Source: Candidatus Cacconaster merdequi (GTDB lineage: Bacteria; Bacteroidota; Bacteroidia; Bacteroidales; UBA932). Taken from it: a stretch of DNA of 55,135 bases. Location: the NCBI GenBank assembly GCA_018064345.1, contig JAGHVK010000089.1, positions 1 to 55,135 on the forward strand, in the 5' to 3' direction. A program made the translations under genes and the position numbers. Positions 8,935 to 17,867 of this stretch are shown piece after piece (position 1 is the first letter of the stretch; each line of letters opens with the position of its first letter). Below the pieces are notes generated by a model. That model saw only the letters and a list, made by a program, of their open reading frames with translations, ran no database searches and was not told the DNA's origin.

Positions 8935-10992
8935 ATGGCGGTATTAGAGAAAATTCGCGTCAAATTAGGTATTCTGATAGCTGTCCTCGTAGGAGTGGCA
9001 TTGCTTTCTTTCATCCTTGACCCTCAGACACTCCGCAGTGCAGTGGAGATGATGTCTTCAGAGAACAAGGTAGGAGAGATGGCAGGTGAATCCATTTCCT
9101 ACAAAGATTTTTACGAAGAATATGACCGTTATCAGAAGATAGCGGAGATCACAGGCCAAAAAGTCAATGACGAACAAGGCCAGAGCGCTGTCCGTGATGC
9201 AGCGTGGCAGTCAATCTTTGACAATCAGGTTTTCATCCCTAAGGCAAAAGCAGCAGGTTTCAATGTGTGTGACGAGGAGTTGATGGACCTTACACAAGGC
9301 TCTTCAATATCCCCTGTACTTTTGCAGCAGGCTAACTTCTATGATGAAAACGGTAATTTCAGCCGTGAAAGGCTTGCCTCATTCATCCAGTCAGTGGATT
9401 TTGATGAGACAGGTTATGCCGGCAGGTATTGGAATTTTCTTGAGGAGACAGTTCTCCGCAGCCAGTATTATGCAAAGTACGGTTCGGTGATTACCAACAG
9501 CTGCGTACCTAATGCAATCGAGAAAGCCCGTATGATTGCAGAGAACAACAACACTTGCGACGTTGATTATGTCTTTGTTCCGCTGGGCTTTGAAAAGGAC
9601 AGCACAGTTACCGTTTCGAAATCAGAAATCAGTGCATATTACAATTCGCACAAGAATCAGATGAAGCAGCCTGCAAACCGCAGTATCGAATATGTGATGT
9701 TTGAAGTTGTCCCTTCAACGGATGATATAAATGCTGCAAGAGAAGAGTTTGACAACCTTTCAGCAGAATTTGCTGTGGCTGACAACCTCAAGAATTTCGT
9801 TGCTCTCAATTCTGACAACAAGTGGGACAGTTTCTATTATACTGAAGATCAGCTTTCTTCTATACCTGAGTTCAAGGATCTGGCCGTTTCTAGAGATAAG
9901 GGTGGTATCAGTGCTGTTCACGTTGAGGAAAACAGTTTCTCAGTTGCACGTCTTGTTGACGAGCGTATGGTAGCTGATTCAGTCAACGTATATTACAAGG
10001 CTTTCCAATTTGCTGAAGAAGAGCAAGCCGATGCTTTTGTGGAGACACTCAAAAAATCTTCTTCAAAGGAAGATCTTACTGAAATGGGCTGGCTCACTCA
10101 GGAAATCCTTGCTGCAAACAACCTGTCGGAATTCTCACCTGTCCTTTACGGAAATGACAAGGTTGTGAAGATTAAGAGCACAGCAAATCAGGCAATATTT
10201 GTTCTCTATGCTGACCAGCGTACTTCACTTCACAAGAAGTACCAGCTTGCTACTTTTGTTAAGAATGTCCTTCCTTCAGAAGAGACCTACCGTGATTTCC
10301 TTATGAAAGCAACGGACCTTTCCGATGGTTCAAAGGGAAAATACGAAAACTTCGCACAGATTGTAAAGGAACAGAATCTTCCTGTAGTCCCTGCCAATGG
10401 CATTGTTGAAAGTACCCGCAGGATTGGTGAAGTAGAGAATGCAAGGGAAGTTGTCCGCTGGGCATTTGAAAAGAACACCAAGGTAGGTAACGTCTCTGAC
10501 GTAATCGTCGTTGACAACAAATATTATTTCGTTGCAGCTCTTACAGAGGCATATAAGGAAGGATATATGTCGTTGAGCCAGGTTTCTGCTCAGATAAGTG
10601 ACTATCTTTATGCGGAGAAGGCAATAAACAACAAGTGCGCTGAAATCAAGGGAAAGATAGCCGGTATGAATTCTATGGAAGAGATTGCGGAAGCACTTAA
10701 CACTACTGTAAGCCACAATACCGGAGTTGCATTCGGAAGTATGCAGAATCAGGTAAGGGATCCTAAGTTCATCGGTGCTGTTGCTGCTGCAAAGCCTGGA
10801 GAACTCAAGACAGTCGCAGGAGTGATGGGCGTGTATGTGTTCAATGTCCTCAACAGCGACAATGGAAGCTTCTTCTCTGAGGAAGATGTCAAGACTGCAT
10901 CTTCAAGGACAACCCAGTATCAGTCAGGCATTCTTCAGAACGTGCTTGCTGAGGAAGCTGACATCAAGGACCACAGAGCGAAATTCTTTTAA
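8935..10992 (+). CDS. PpiD-like periplasmic chaperone (SurA-N family, membrane-anchored)
   Basis: PpiD-type proteins sit in the inner membrane facing the periplasm and help outer-membrane proteins fold after Sec export. The 685-residue product shows the diagnostic N-terminus (MAVLEKIRVK followed by one membrane helix, residues 11-29), then a SurA-N-like helical region (GEMAGESISYKDFYEEYDRY and on). The central parvulin domain is hard to see: only a GWLTQEI stretch near residue 385 recalls the GGDLGWF motif, and the usual catalytic region is missing. It may therefore act purely as a chaperone. The gene has its own promoter and a strong terminator behind it. Confidence 0.75.
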   Translation: MAVLEKIRVKLGILIAVLVGVALLSFILDPQTLRSAVEMMSSENKVGEMAGESISYKDFYEEYDRYQKIAEITGQKVNDEQGQSAVRDAAWQSIFDNQVFIPKAKAAGFNVCDEELMDLTQGSSISPVLLQQANFYDENGNFSRERLASFIQSVDFDETGYAGRYWNFLEETVLRSQYYAKYGSVITNSCVPNAIEKARMIAENNNTCDVDYVFVPLGFEKDSTVTVSKSEISAYYNSHKNQMKQPANRSIEYVMFEVVPSTDDINAAREEFDNLSAEFAVADNLKNFVALNSDNKWDSFYYTEDQLSSIPEFKDLAVSRDKGGISAVHVEENSFSVARLVDERMVADSVNVYYKAFQFAEEEQADAFVETLKKSSSKEDLTEMGWLTQEILAANNLSEFSPVLYGNDKVVKIKSTANQAIFVLYADQRTSLHKKYQLATFVKNVLPSEETYRDFLMKATDLSDGSKGKYENFAQIVKEQNLPVVPANGIVESTRRIGEVENAREVVRWAFEKNTKVGNVSDVIVVDNKYYFVAALTEAYKEGYMSLSQVSAQISDYLYAEKAINNKCAEIKGKIAGMNSMEEIAEALNTTVSHNTGVAFGSMQNQVRDPKFIGAVAAAKPGELKTVAGVMGVYVFNVLNSDNGSFFSEEDVKTASSRTTQYQSGILQNVLAEEADIKDHRAKFF

Positions 10993-11017
10993 TTGATTCT
11001 CGACGTTCAAACAATAG

Positions 11018-11042
11018 GGGAGGCTGACGGCCTCCCTTTTTT
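11018..11042. terminator. Rho-independent terminator between convergent units
   Basis: A perfect 7-bp stem (GGGAGGC at 11018-11024, GCCTCCC at 11030-11036) with a 5-base loop is followed by six T residues. It ends the ppiD-like gene. On the other strand it lies just past the stop of the permease gene and could slow transcription both ways, although its T-run there is poor. Confidence 0.85.
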
Positions 11043-12210
11043 ATTTGTGATTGATTGCGGTCACGGGACTCATCCTTGCTGCTTTCAGAGCTGGAGCCAT
11101 TCCCGCAGCTGCACCGATCATAACGGAAACGATGAGGCCAAGCATCGCATTGGAGAGATTCAAATGTAAGGGTACGGCTCCCTTGGATGCGAATGCAGTG
11201 GCAATTCTTACCAGCGATACTCCTGCCAGACCTCCAATTGATGACAGTACTACCGACTCTTTCAGATATTGCAGCAGGATTCTCCCTTTCTTTGCGCCCA
11301 GAGCCTTTTGAATGCCTATCTCAGGCGTCCTTTCGTGGACTGAGACAAACATTATGTTTGCAATCCCGAAACCGCCTGCAAGGAGAGAGAACGTACCTAC
11401 AATCCATCCGAGAAGGTTCACCAGAGAGAATATCTCACCCATCTCATCAATTATGAAGGATACCCTGTTTATTGCAAAATTGTCCTTGTCAATCGGGGAG
11501 AGTCTTCTGTACTGCCTGACGAGCCTGCGTGTTTCATAAATGAAATCATTTTCAGACACGCTGGGGAGAGGGGACAGGCATATTCTGTTCCTTGCTACGG
11601 AAATATCTGTAAGAGAGCGTGCTGAATGCAAAGGAATGAGTTTTGCGTTATCTATGTCAATGGTACTGACATTGTTTGAGCCCCGTTTATCGAAGACACC
11701 GATGATGGTGAAACTTTTGCCGAGTATGCGGATATTGCGGCCGAGAGGATTAACACCGTGTCGGGACATCTCTTCACTGACATTGTTTCCGATAATCACG
11801 ACAGGTGCACCCCTGCTCAATTCTTTATCTGTAAAGGGCCGGCCCTCACTTATGGGTGTTGATGCAACGGCAGTCCAATCCCCATCTACGGCAGTAACAT
11901 CCCCGAATCCTGTGGTGAAGGAAGCGGCGGCAATGGTCTGTGAATGTTGTCGCAGGTACCGGTATTCGTCGTAGCTGACGTTGGGCCGCGAAACATATTC
12001 CCACCACTTGAAGATGCCATCTTCATTCAAATCCGGCTCAAGCGGCTCTTTTTCAATGAAAACCATATCAGAGCCAAATTCTTCGAAACCATCCCTTATC
12101 GATGATTGAAGAGAATCCACCAATGTAAATACGGCAACTATCGAAAAGATGCCGACGCACACTCCCAAAACAGAAAGGAGCGTGCGGAACCAATCCCTGA
12201 AAAAATCCAT
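11041..12210 (-). CDS. MacB/FtsX-type ABC transporter permease
   Basis: The 389-residue membrane protein has one N-terminal helix (about residues 10-32), a large periplasmic MacB-like domain (about 33-260) and three C-terminal helices (about 262-385). The cytoplasmic-loop motif PEIGIQKALGAKKGRIL is typical of the FtsX fold. Relatives work with a MacB ATPase and a membrane fusion protein to export peptides, lipoproteins or drugs, but neither partner is adjacent. It begins 2 bases after the mutS stop, so it is probably read from the mutS transcript. Its N-terminus is slightly shorter than usual, and no upstream in-frame start fits. Confidence 0.82.
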   Translation of the reverse strand: MDFFRDWFRTLLSVLGVCVGIFSIVAVFTLVDSLQSSIRDGFEEFGSDMVFIEKEPLEPDLNEDGIFKWWEYVSRPNVSYDEYRYLRQHSQTIAAASFTTGFGDVTAVDGDWTAVASTPISEGRPFTDKELSRGAPVVIIGNNVSEEMSRHGVNPLGRNIRILGKSFTIIGVFDKRGSNNVSTIDIDNAKLIPLHSARSLTDISVARNRICLSPLPSVSENDFIYETRRLVRQYRRLSPIDKDNFAINRVSFIIDEMGEIFSLVNLLGWIVGTFSLLAGGFGIANIMFVSVHERTPEIGIQKALGAKKGRILLQYLKESVVLSSIGGLAGVSLVRIATAFASKGAVPLHLNLSNAMLGLIVSVMIGAAAGMAPALKAARMSPVTAINHK

Positions 12211-12212
12211 CC

Positions 12213-14819
12213 CTACAAACCTATCTTCTTTTTCAGTCCCCTGATTGCATCAAAAGCATCCAGCGGGGTCATTTTGTTAATGTCCAGTTTTTTTAGTTCA
12301 TCCCTGATATCGAGAAGCAATGGGTCATCCAACTGATACAGGGACAGTTGGATTCCCTGAGAGGAAGTTTCCCCCTTTTTTCCGGAATCCTTTGCCGAAT
12401 CGGCATCGGATGTCTCAAGTTGTGAAAGTTTGGCTTCTGCGCGCGCAATTACGTCGGAAGGCATACCGGCAAGCCTTGCTACGTGAATACCGAAACTGTG
12501 GGCAACGCCTCCCTTGCAGAGAGTGCGCAGGAAGATGACCTTCCCGTCGGACTCCTTGACAGAGATATGATAATTATGAATCCGCGGGTATATCTCCTCA
12601 AGTTCGTTCAGTTCGTGATAATGAGTGGCGAAAAGGGTCTTCGGATGACAAATATGGTTATGTATGTGCTCTGCTATGGCCCAGGCTATCGACATTCCGT
12701 CGAAGGTACTGGTTCCGCGGCCTATCTCGTCAAGGAGAATCAGGGAACGCTCGGAAAGATTGTTCAGGATAGTTGCGGTTTCGAGCATCTCAACCATAAA
12801 GGTGGATTCTCCCTTTGAAATGTTGTCAGAAGCTCCGACTCTTGTGAAGATTTTGTCCACAATTCCGATTTTCGCGCTGTCTGCCGGGACGAAGCACCCT
12901 GTCTGAGCCAGAAGGCAGATAAGGGCGGTCTGCCTCAGCAAGGCCGATTTTCCGGCCATGTTCGGTCCTGTAAGAATGATGACCTGTTGGGAGGAATTGT
13001 CAAGGTAGATGTCGTTGGCAACATACTGCTCTCCCTCTTCCATCATACTTTCGATTACCGGATGCCTTCCTTGCCGGATATCGATGACAAGTGAATCATC
13101 TATTACAGGCCTGCAATATCTGCATTCCTTTGCCAAAGAAGCAAAGCCTGCAAGGATGTCTATCCTGGCAAGGATTCTTGAGTTGCTCTGTATGATGTTC
13201 ACCTTCGACTGTATGGCTGTCACAAGTTCTCCATATATCCTGGATTCAAGGGCCAGAATCTTTTCTTCAGCTCCTAGAATCGTCTCTTCGTATTGCTTGA
13301 GTTCCTGAGTTATGTAGCGTTCCGCCCCTACGAGCGTCTGTTTGCGGATCCATTCCTCTGGAACTTTGTCCTTGTACATGTTGCGTACTTCAAGGTAATA
13401 GCCGAAAACATTGTTATAACTAACTTTCAGGGAGCTTATTCCTGTCCTTTCCTTTTCCCGTGTCTGAATGTCGAGCAGAATCTGTTTCCCGTTGTGAAGC
13501 GTATTGCGCAGCGAATCGAGTTCTTCGGATACGCCTTTTGCTATCACGTCCCCCTTTCCGAGGGATGATGCGGCATCAGGCAGAAGAGTTGTAGATATTA
13601 GTTCGCAGAGCTGTGTACAGTCATTCAGTACGCGGCTGCATTTGTCAAGTGATGCAGTGTTTTTTATTTTCTCCTTTATGATTGCAGTGCTCTTCAAGGA
13701 TCTGGCCATCTGGAGAGCTTCACGTGGCAGGAGTTTGCCGGCGGCAGCTTTTGCTACTATTCTTTCAAGGTCACCGATGTTTTCCAGCTCTGAACGTACA
13801 TCATCCCTGAGGCAGTCATCATCAATGAATGAATCAATGATATCGTATCTCTCATTGAGTTCGGCAATATCTTTCAGAGGCATTGAAAGCCAATCGCGAA
13901 GCATCCTGGACCCCATAGGGCAGCAGCATCTGTTCAAAACATCGATCAATGAGCGTCCTTCACTTCCGGCAAGGGAATTGAACACTTCCAGATTCCTGAA
14001 TGTAAAGCGGTCCATCCATACGAATTCGCCTTCATCGATTCTGGATATGGATGAGATATGGGCGATGGCATTGTGCCGGGTCATTTCAAGGTAGAAGAGA
14101 ATAGCCCCCGCCGCACATATTCCCAAAGGCAAGCTTTCAATTCCGTACCCTTTGAGAGAATCCACGGCTAATTGTCCGCAAAGTTTATTCCGGCAGGATT
14201 CGTATACGAACGGCCAGCTGTCAAGAGGGGATATGCACCCTTTATGACAGAATTTCTGTCTGAAACCATCAACGAAACTACGCTCCATGAGCACCTCTTT
14301 CGGAGACATTGTCCCAAGCAGAAGGTCTATGTATTCGAAATTTCCCTGTGCCACCTTGAATGTTCCGGTGGATATGTCAAGAAAAGAGACGCCTGCCTTG
14401 TTCCCGTCAAAACAAACAGCGGCCAGATAGTTGTTTTCTCCGGATTTGAGAAGATTGTCATTGTATGCCACTCCAGGTGTAACCAGTTCGGTCACCCCTC
14501 TCTTGACTATTTTCTTTGTCAGTTTCGGATCTTCAAGCTGGTCGCAGACGGCAACCTTGCAACCTGCTGTAACCAGTTTCGGAAGATAGTTGTCAATTGC
14601 GTGGTGCGGTATTCCGGCAAGTTCGGTGAAGGTGCCGTTGCCTGCTGCCTTTTTTGTCAGGACAATACCGAGAATCCTGCTTGCCAGAACAGCATCCTCT
14701 CCGAAGGTTTCATAAAAGTCACCGACTCTGTACAGCAGGATGGAATCAGGGTATTGGGCCTTGATTTCAAAATACTGCTTGAGCATAGGGGTTTCCTGTG
14801 ATGACTTTTTCTCTTTCAT
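12213..14819 (-). CDS. mutS: DNA mismatch repair protein MutS
   Basis: MutS recognises mismatches and recruits MutL. The 868-residue product has the mismatch-binding N-terminus with the Phe-x-Glu-type motif (GDFYETF), core and clamp domains, and a C-terminal ABC-type ATPase with Walker A GPNMAGKS (residues 618-625), the LLDEIGRGTSTFDG segment and a FATHYHEL motif. The frame stays open upstream to ATG 14885, but ATG 14819 (MKEKKSSQETPMLKQYFEIK) fits the family N-terminus. Its length is normal. A TATTTTTG on this strand (14832-14825) lies so close to ATG 14819 that the mRNA may be nearly leaderless. It is the first gene of a two-gene unit with the permease. Confidence 0.97.
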   Translation of the reverse strand: MKEKKSSQETPMLKQYFEIKAQYPDSILLYRVGDFYETFGEDAVLASRILGIVLTKKAAGNGTFTELAGIPHHAIDNYLPKLVTAGCKVAVCDQLEDPKLTKKIVKRGVTELVTPGVAYNDNLLKSGENNYLAAVCFDGNKAGVSFLDISTGTFKVAQGNFEYIDLLLGTMSPKEVLMERSFVDGFRQKFCHKGCISPLDSWPFVYESCRNKLCGQLAVDSLKGYGIESLPLGICAAGAILFYLEMTRHNAIAHISSISRIDEGEFVWMDRFTFRNLEVFNSLAGSEGRSLIDVLNRCCCPMGSRMLRDWLSMPLKDIAELNERYDIIDSFIDDDCLRDDVRSELENIGDLERIVAKAAAGKLLPREALQMARSLKSTAIIKEKIKNTASLDKCSRVLNDCTQLCELISTTLLPDAASSLGKGDVIAKGVSEELDSLRNTLHNGKQILLDIQTREKERTGISSLKVSYNNVFGYYLEVRNMYKDKVPEEWIRKQTLVGAERYITQELKQYEETILGAEEKILALESRIYGELVTAIQSKVNIIQSNSRILARIDILAGFASLAKECRYCRPVIDDSLVIDIRQGRHPVIESMMEEGEQYVANDIYLDNSSQQVIILTGPNMAGKSALLRQTALICLLAQTGCFVPADSAKIGIVDKIFTRVGASDNISKGESTFMVEMLETATILNNLSERSLILLDEIGRGTSTFDGMSIAWAIAEHIHNHICHPKTLFATHYHELNELEEIYPRIHNYHISVKESDGKVIFLRTLCKGGVAHSFGIHVARLAGMPSDVIARAEAKLSQLETSDADSAKDSGKKGETSSQGIQLSLYQLDDPLLLDIRDELKKLDINKMTPLDAFDAIRGLKKKIGL

Positions 14820-14854
14820 ACTGACAAAAATACCGAATTTTTCTCTTTTAGTGC

Positions 14855-14862
14855 TATCTTTG
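14855..14862 (+). promoter_or_regulatory. -7 element for the serine hydrolase-rsmA unit
   Basis: TATCTTTG is an exact TAnnTTTG -7 box about 73 bases upstream of ATG 14936. No good -33 TTG element sits at the usual distance, so support is partial. Confidence 0.4.
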
Positions 14863-14935
14863 TCTGATAAATTGATAATGGGCATATAATCACTTCGTTG
14901 TCAGGTAGAAGCACTTTTTTGTAAAAACATAGCAT

Positions 14936-16078
14936 ATGAAAAAAACTTTCATTTTGTCCGCAATTCTGGCTGTAGTGCTGGTGGCGGGCTGCAAGGATCC
15001 ACAGGAAAAAGCGTTTGAAAAGGAGATAGGCGCATACCTTGATTCTGTTCAGAACGTGGGATTGAGTTGTGTACTCGTAAAGGACAACAAGATTGTCTAT
15101 AACCACAATTTCGGTGTCAAGGACCTTGAAACCAAGGAACCGATAGATGACCAGACCATTTTCCGCATCGCTTCCATCAGTAAATCTTTCACCTGCACTT
15201 CCCTTCTCCAACTGGTGGACAAAGGTGTGCTCAGCCTGAAGGACAATGTCAGCGACCTTGTAGGTTTCCCTGTGGTCAATCCTAACTTCCCGGAAGATAC
15301 CATCACTCTTGAGATGCTTCTTTCCCACACCTCAAGCCTTACTGACCGCGAGGGCTACTATACCCTTGATGTGATCGACCCTGCAACCAATCCTAATTCC
15401 GCCAATTGCTACAGCGACAAAAAGCCGGGTTCCACTTACAGATACTGCAATCTCAACCTCAATCTTTCCGGAACAATCCTGGAGCGTTACAGCGGAGAAC
15501 GTTTTGACCAGTATGTAGTGAACCACGTACTCAAGCCGATGGGCCTTTACGGTGGCTATTGTGTTGACAGCCTTGATGCAAGCCGTTTCGCACAGCTGTA
15601 CGACATAGATGAGAACGGGGAACTTGTGCGTCAGGATGAAGCATACGAACCTCGCAGCGAGAAAATTGCGAACTACATCCAGGGAAGGGACACTCCGGTA
15701 TTCTCTCCTACAGGAGGAATGAAGATTTCCGCTATTGACCTTGCGAAATATATGATGATGCATATGAATTACGGTGCCTGCCCGTTTATGGAAGGAGTCC
15801 GTATCATTCCTGAAGAGCTTTCAAAGGATATGCAGTGCCCTCGCAGCGAATACACACACGAGAACTATTGCCTTACACTCTGGTGGGATGACTCTTTCAC
15901 TCCTGACGTGGAACTGGTTGGCCATACCGGTGGTGCATACGGTTTGAGCAGCGCCATGTTCTTCAATCCAGAAGAGAAGTATGGTTTTGTAGTAATAAAC
16001 AGTGGAGCGAAGGCAGACGGTGTTCATCGTCATATCGTTTCAAGAATGTACGATTATTTCATCAAAGGGGAGAAATAG
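14936..16078 (+). CDS. Class C beta-lactamase-like serine hydrolase, lipoprotein
   Basis: This is a serine hydrolase of the beta-lactamase/penicillin-binding protein fold. The lipobox LVAGC (Cys19) predicts a lipid anchor. The active-site pieces are present: SxxK as SISK (residues 80-83), YxN as Tyr170-Cys-Asn172, and a C-terminal HTG (GHTGGAYG) in place of KTG. The HTG variant is common in esterase, D-aminopeptidase and peptidase relatives. Likely substrates are peptidoglycan-derived peptides or esters; antibiotic resistance should not be assumed from the fold. rsmA follows after only 5 bases, so they are co-transcribed. Confidence 0.85.
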   Translation: MKKTFILSAILAVVLVAGCKDPQEKAFEKEIGAYLDSVQNVGLSCVLVKDNKIVYNHNFGVKDLETKEPIDDQTIFRIASISKSFTCTSLLQLVDKGVLSLKDNVSDLVGFPVVNPNFPEDTITLEMLLSHTSSLTDREGYYTLDVIDPATNPNSANCYSDKKPGSTYRYCNLNLNLSGTILERYSGERFDQYVVNHVLKPMGLYGGYCVDSLDASRFAQLYDIDENGELVRQDEAYEPRSEKIANYIQGRDTPVFSPTGGMKISAIDLAKYMMMHMNYGACPFMEGVRIIPEELSKDMQCPRSEYTHENYCLTLWWDDSFTPDVELVGHTGGAYGLSSAMFFNPEEKYGFVVINSGAKADGVHRHIVSRMYDYFIKGEK

Positions 16079-16083
16079 TCTTT

Positions 16084-16851
16084 ATGCCGGCTGTCAGACC
16101 GAAGAAATATCTCGGACAGCATTTTCTGACCGACCAGTCTGTAGCGCAGTCGATTGTCGCTGCGCTGCAGGGTGGTGGCAGTGTGCTTGAAGTCGGCCCC
16201 GGGATGGGAGTTCTGACCGCATATCTTTTGAAGAGAGAGGATATCCTCCTCAAGGTTGTTGAGATAGATCCGGAATCCGTAAGCTATCTTCTCAGTCATT
16301 TCCCTTCTCTCTCAAGCGGGCTTTATGAGGCTGATTTTCTGAAGTTGCCTCTTGAAAAAGTGTTTGACGGTAAATTCTCAATCATCGGCAACTTTCCATA
16401 CAATATATCATCACAGATTTTCTTCAAGATACTCGACTGTCTTGATTCCGTACCTCAGGTCGTATGTATGATTCAGAAAGAGGTAGCAGAGAGAATTGCT
16501 GCGGAGCCAGGGTCCAAGACATACGGTATATTGTCAGTGCTGCTGCAGGCTTGGTATGATATAGAGTACCTGTTTACAGTGGGGGAGGGTGCATTCAATC
16601 CGCCTCCGAAGGTGAAAAGTGCCGTCATCCGTCTCACACGGAACCAACGTATGGAACTTGGATGCGACGCGTCGTTGTTCAAACAGGTTGTAAAGACAAC
16701 TTTCAATCAAAGACGCAAGACTATACGCAACTCCCTCAAGCCGGTTCTTGCATCCTTGCCCGAGCTGCCGACCTTCATTCCATATCTCGACTGCCGTCCT
16801 GAGCAGCTTTCCGTCGAGGAATTTGTGGAATTGACAAAGAGTCTGTTATAG
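16084..16851 (+). CDS. rsmA: 16S rRNA dimethyladenosine transferase RsmA (KsgA)
   Basis: RsmA uses S-adenosylmethionine to dimethylate two adjacent adenosines in the 3' terminal hairpin of 16S rRNA, a late check in 30S assembly. The 255-residue product has KKYLGQHFL at the N-terminus, the SAM-binding motif LEVGPGMGVLT (about residues 35-45), the catalytic NFPYNISS motif, and the C-terminal NQRRKTIRNSL. Length and motifs are normal for the family. It follows the serine hydrolase by 5 bases and is closed by a strong terminator. Confidence 0.97.
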   Translation: MPAVRPKKYLGQHFLTDQSVAQSIVAALQGGGSVLEVGPGMGVLTAYLLKREDILLKVVEIDPESVSYLLSHFPSLSSGLYEADFLKLPLEKVFDGKFSIIGNFPYNISSQIFFKILDCLDSVPQVVCMIQKEVAERIAAEPGSKTYGILSVLLQAWYDIEYLFTVGEGAFNPPPKVKSAVIRLTRNQRMELGCDASLFKQVVKTTFNQRRKTIRNSLKPVLASLPELPTFIPYLDCRPEQLSVEEFVELTKSLL

Positions 16852-16905
16852 AGAGAGAAACAGCAGGTTTATGATTTAGAACCATTTCAAGACAGGTTCT
16901 TATTT

Positions 16906-16937
16906 GCGAATCTCCTTGCTTGAGATTCGCTTTTTTT
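16906..16937 (+). terminator. Rho-independent terminator after rsmA
   Basis: A perfect 9-bp stem (GCGAATCTC at 16906-16914, GAGATTCGC at 16922-16930) is followed by seven T residues. A weaker hairpin (AGAACC...GGTTCT) lies just upstream of it. This ends the serine hydrolase-rsmA unit. Confidence 0.9.
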
Positions 16938-16991
16938 GTAACTTGACATCCGGAGCCTGTTTTCCAAAAGGTTCTGAATGGAAGGAAAGTT

Positions 16992-17867
16992 ATGAAGGGA
17001 TGGATTTGTGCTGTATTGGGCATTACGGTAATGTTCTGGAATGTGGAGAATTTCTTTGACCCGTTCGATGACCCTCAGAAAAATGATGATGAGTTTACTG
17101 CATCCGGTGCGAAGCATTGGAACTGGAAGCGTTTTGAACGCAAAAGAGACGGTATAGCAAAGACTATAATCTCCACTGCTGACGAATATGGTTCCCTGCC
17201 TTCGCTGGTGGGTCTTGCCGAAGTAGAGAACAGATTGGTTCTAAGCCAGCTTGTTAAGAAATCTCCTTTGGAATCATTTGACTATGGCTACGTTCACAGG
17301 GAATCTCCGGATGAAAGAGGAATTGACGTAGCTCTGCTTTTCAGAAAAGAAGAATTCAATTTGGTCAAAGTTGATTCGTTGCGGGTAGAGTCCTTTCATA
17401 CGAGAGATATATTGTATGTGACTCTCAGACATAGGCTTGGAGATACTCTGCACGTTGTGGTGGTTCATCTTCCATCCAAGCTCGGGGGCCGGAAAGCCTC
17501 TTCTGTCCGTCGTGATTCTGCGTTGTCTATTCTGAACAGATGTGTGGATTCGATAATTGAAGGATCTCACGCTGCAAAGATAGTGGTCATGGGGGATTTC
17601 AATGATGGACCTGTCTCTTCTGACAGCGGTACTATTAAATTCCAGGGAGTATGGGAGACAATAGACAAGTTTGTCACACATAATCTCAATGCCGAATCAT
17701 CGATATACAGTCCGCCGTTCCTTTTGGAGGATGACAGGGCTTATATTGGGAAGAAGCCTCGCAGGACATACATTGGACCAAGGTACAACGGAGGTCTTTC
17801 AGATCACCTGCCGATAATCCTGAAGTCTGGCGACAGTGAAGGCTTTAGGAAATCGTCTGGAAAATGA
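16992..17867 (+). CDS. Endonuclease/exonuclease/phosphatase (EEP) family protein
   Basis: The 291-residue protein shows the EEP fold: FWNVENFF at the start (metal-binding Asn/Glu region), LAEVEN (catalytic Glu), VVHLPSKLGG, the GDFND motif and the C-terminal SDHLP with catalytic His. Many Bacteroidetes homologues are secreted with a 20-residue signal before this motif. Here only about 11 mildly hydrophobic residues precede it, and a stop codon upstream excludes a longer start. Export is therefore uncertain. It may act on nucleic acids, phospholipids or sugar phosphates. The last 23 bases overlap the convergent transporter gene. Confidence 0.8.
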   Translation: MKGWICAVLGITVMFWNVENFFDPFDDPQKNDDEFTASGAKHWNWKRFERKRDGIAKTIISTADEYGSLPSLVGLAEVENRLVLSQLVKKSPLESFDYGYVHRESPDERGIDVALLFRKEEFNLVKVDSLRVESFHTRDILYVTLRHRLGDTLHVVVVHLPSKLGGRKASSVRRDSALSILNRCVDSIIEGSHAAKIVVMGDFNDGPVSSDSGTIKFQGVWETIDKFVTHNLNAESSIYSPPFLLEDDRAYIGKKPRRTYIGPRYNGGLSDHLPIILKSGDSEGFRKSSGK

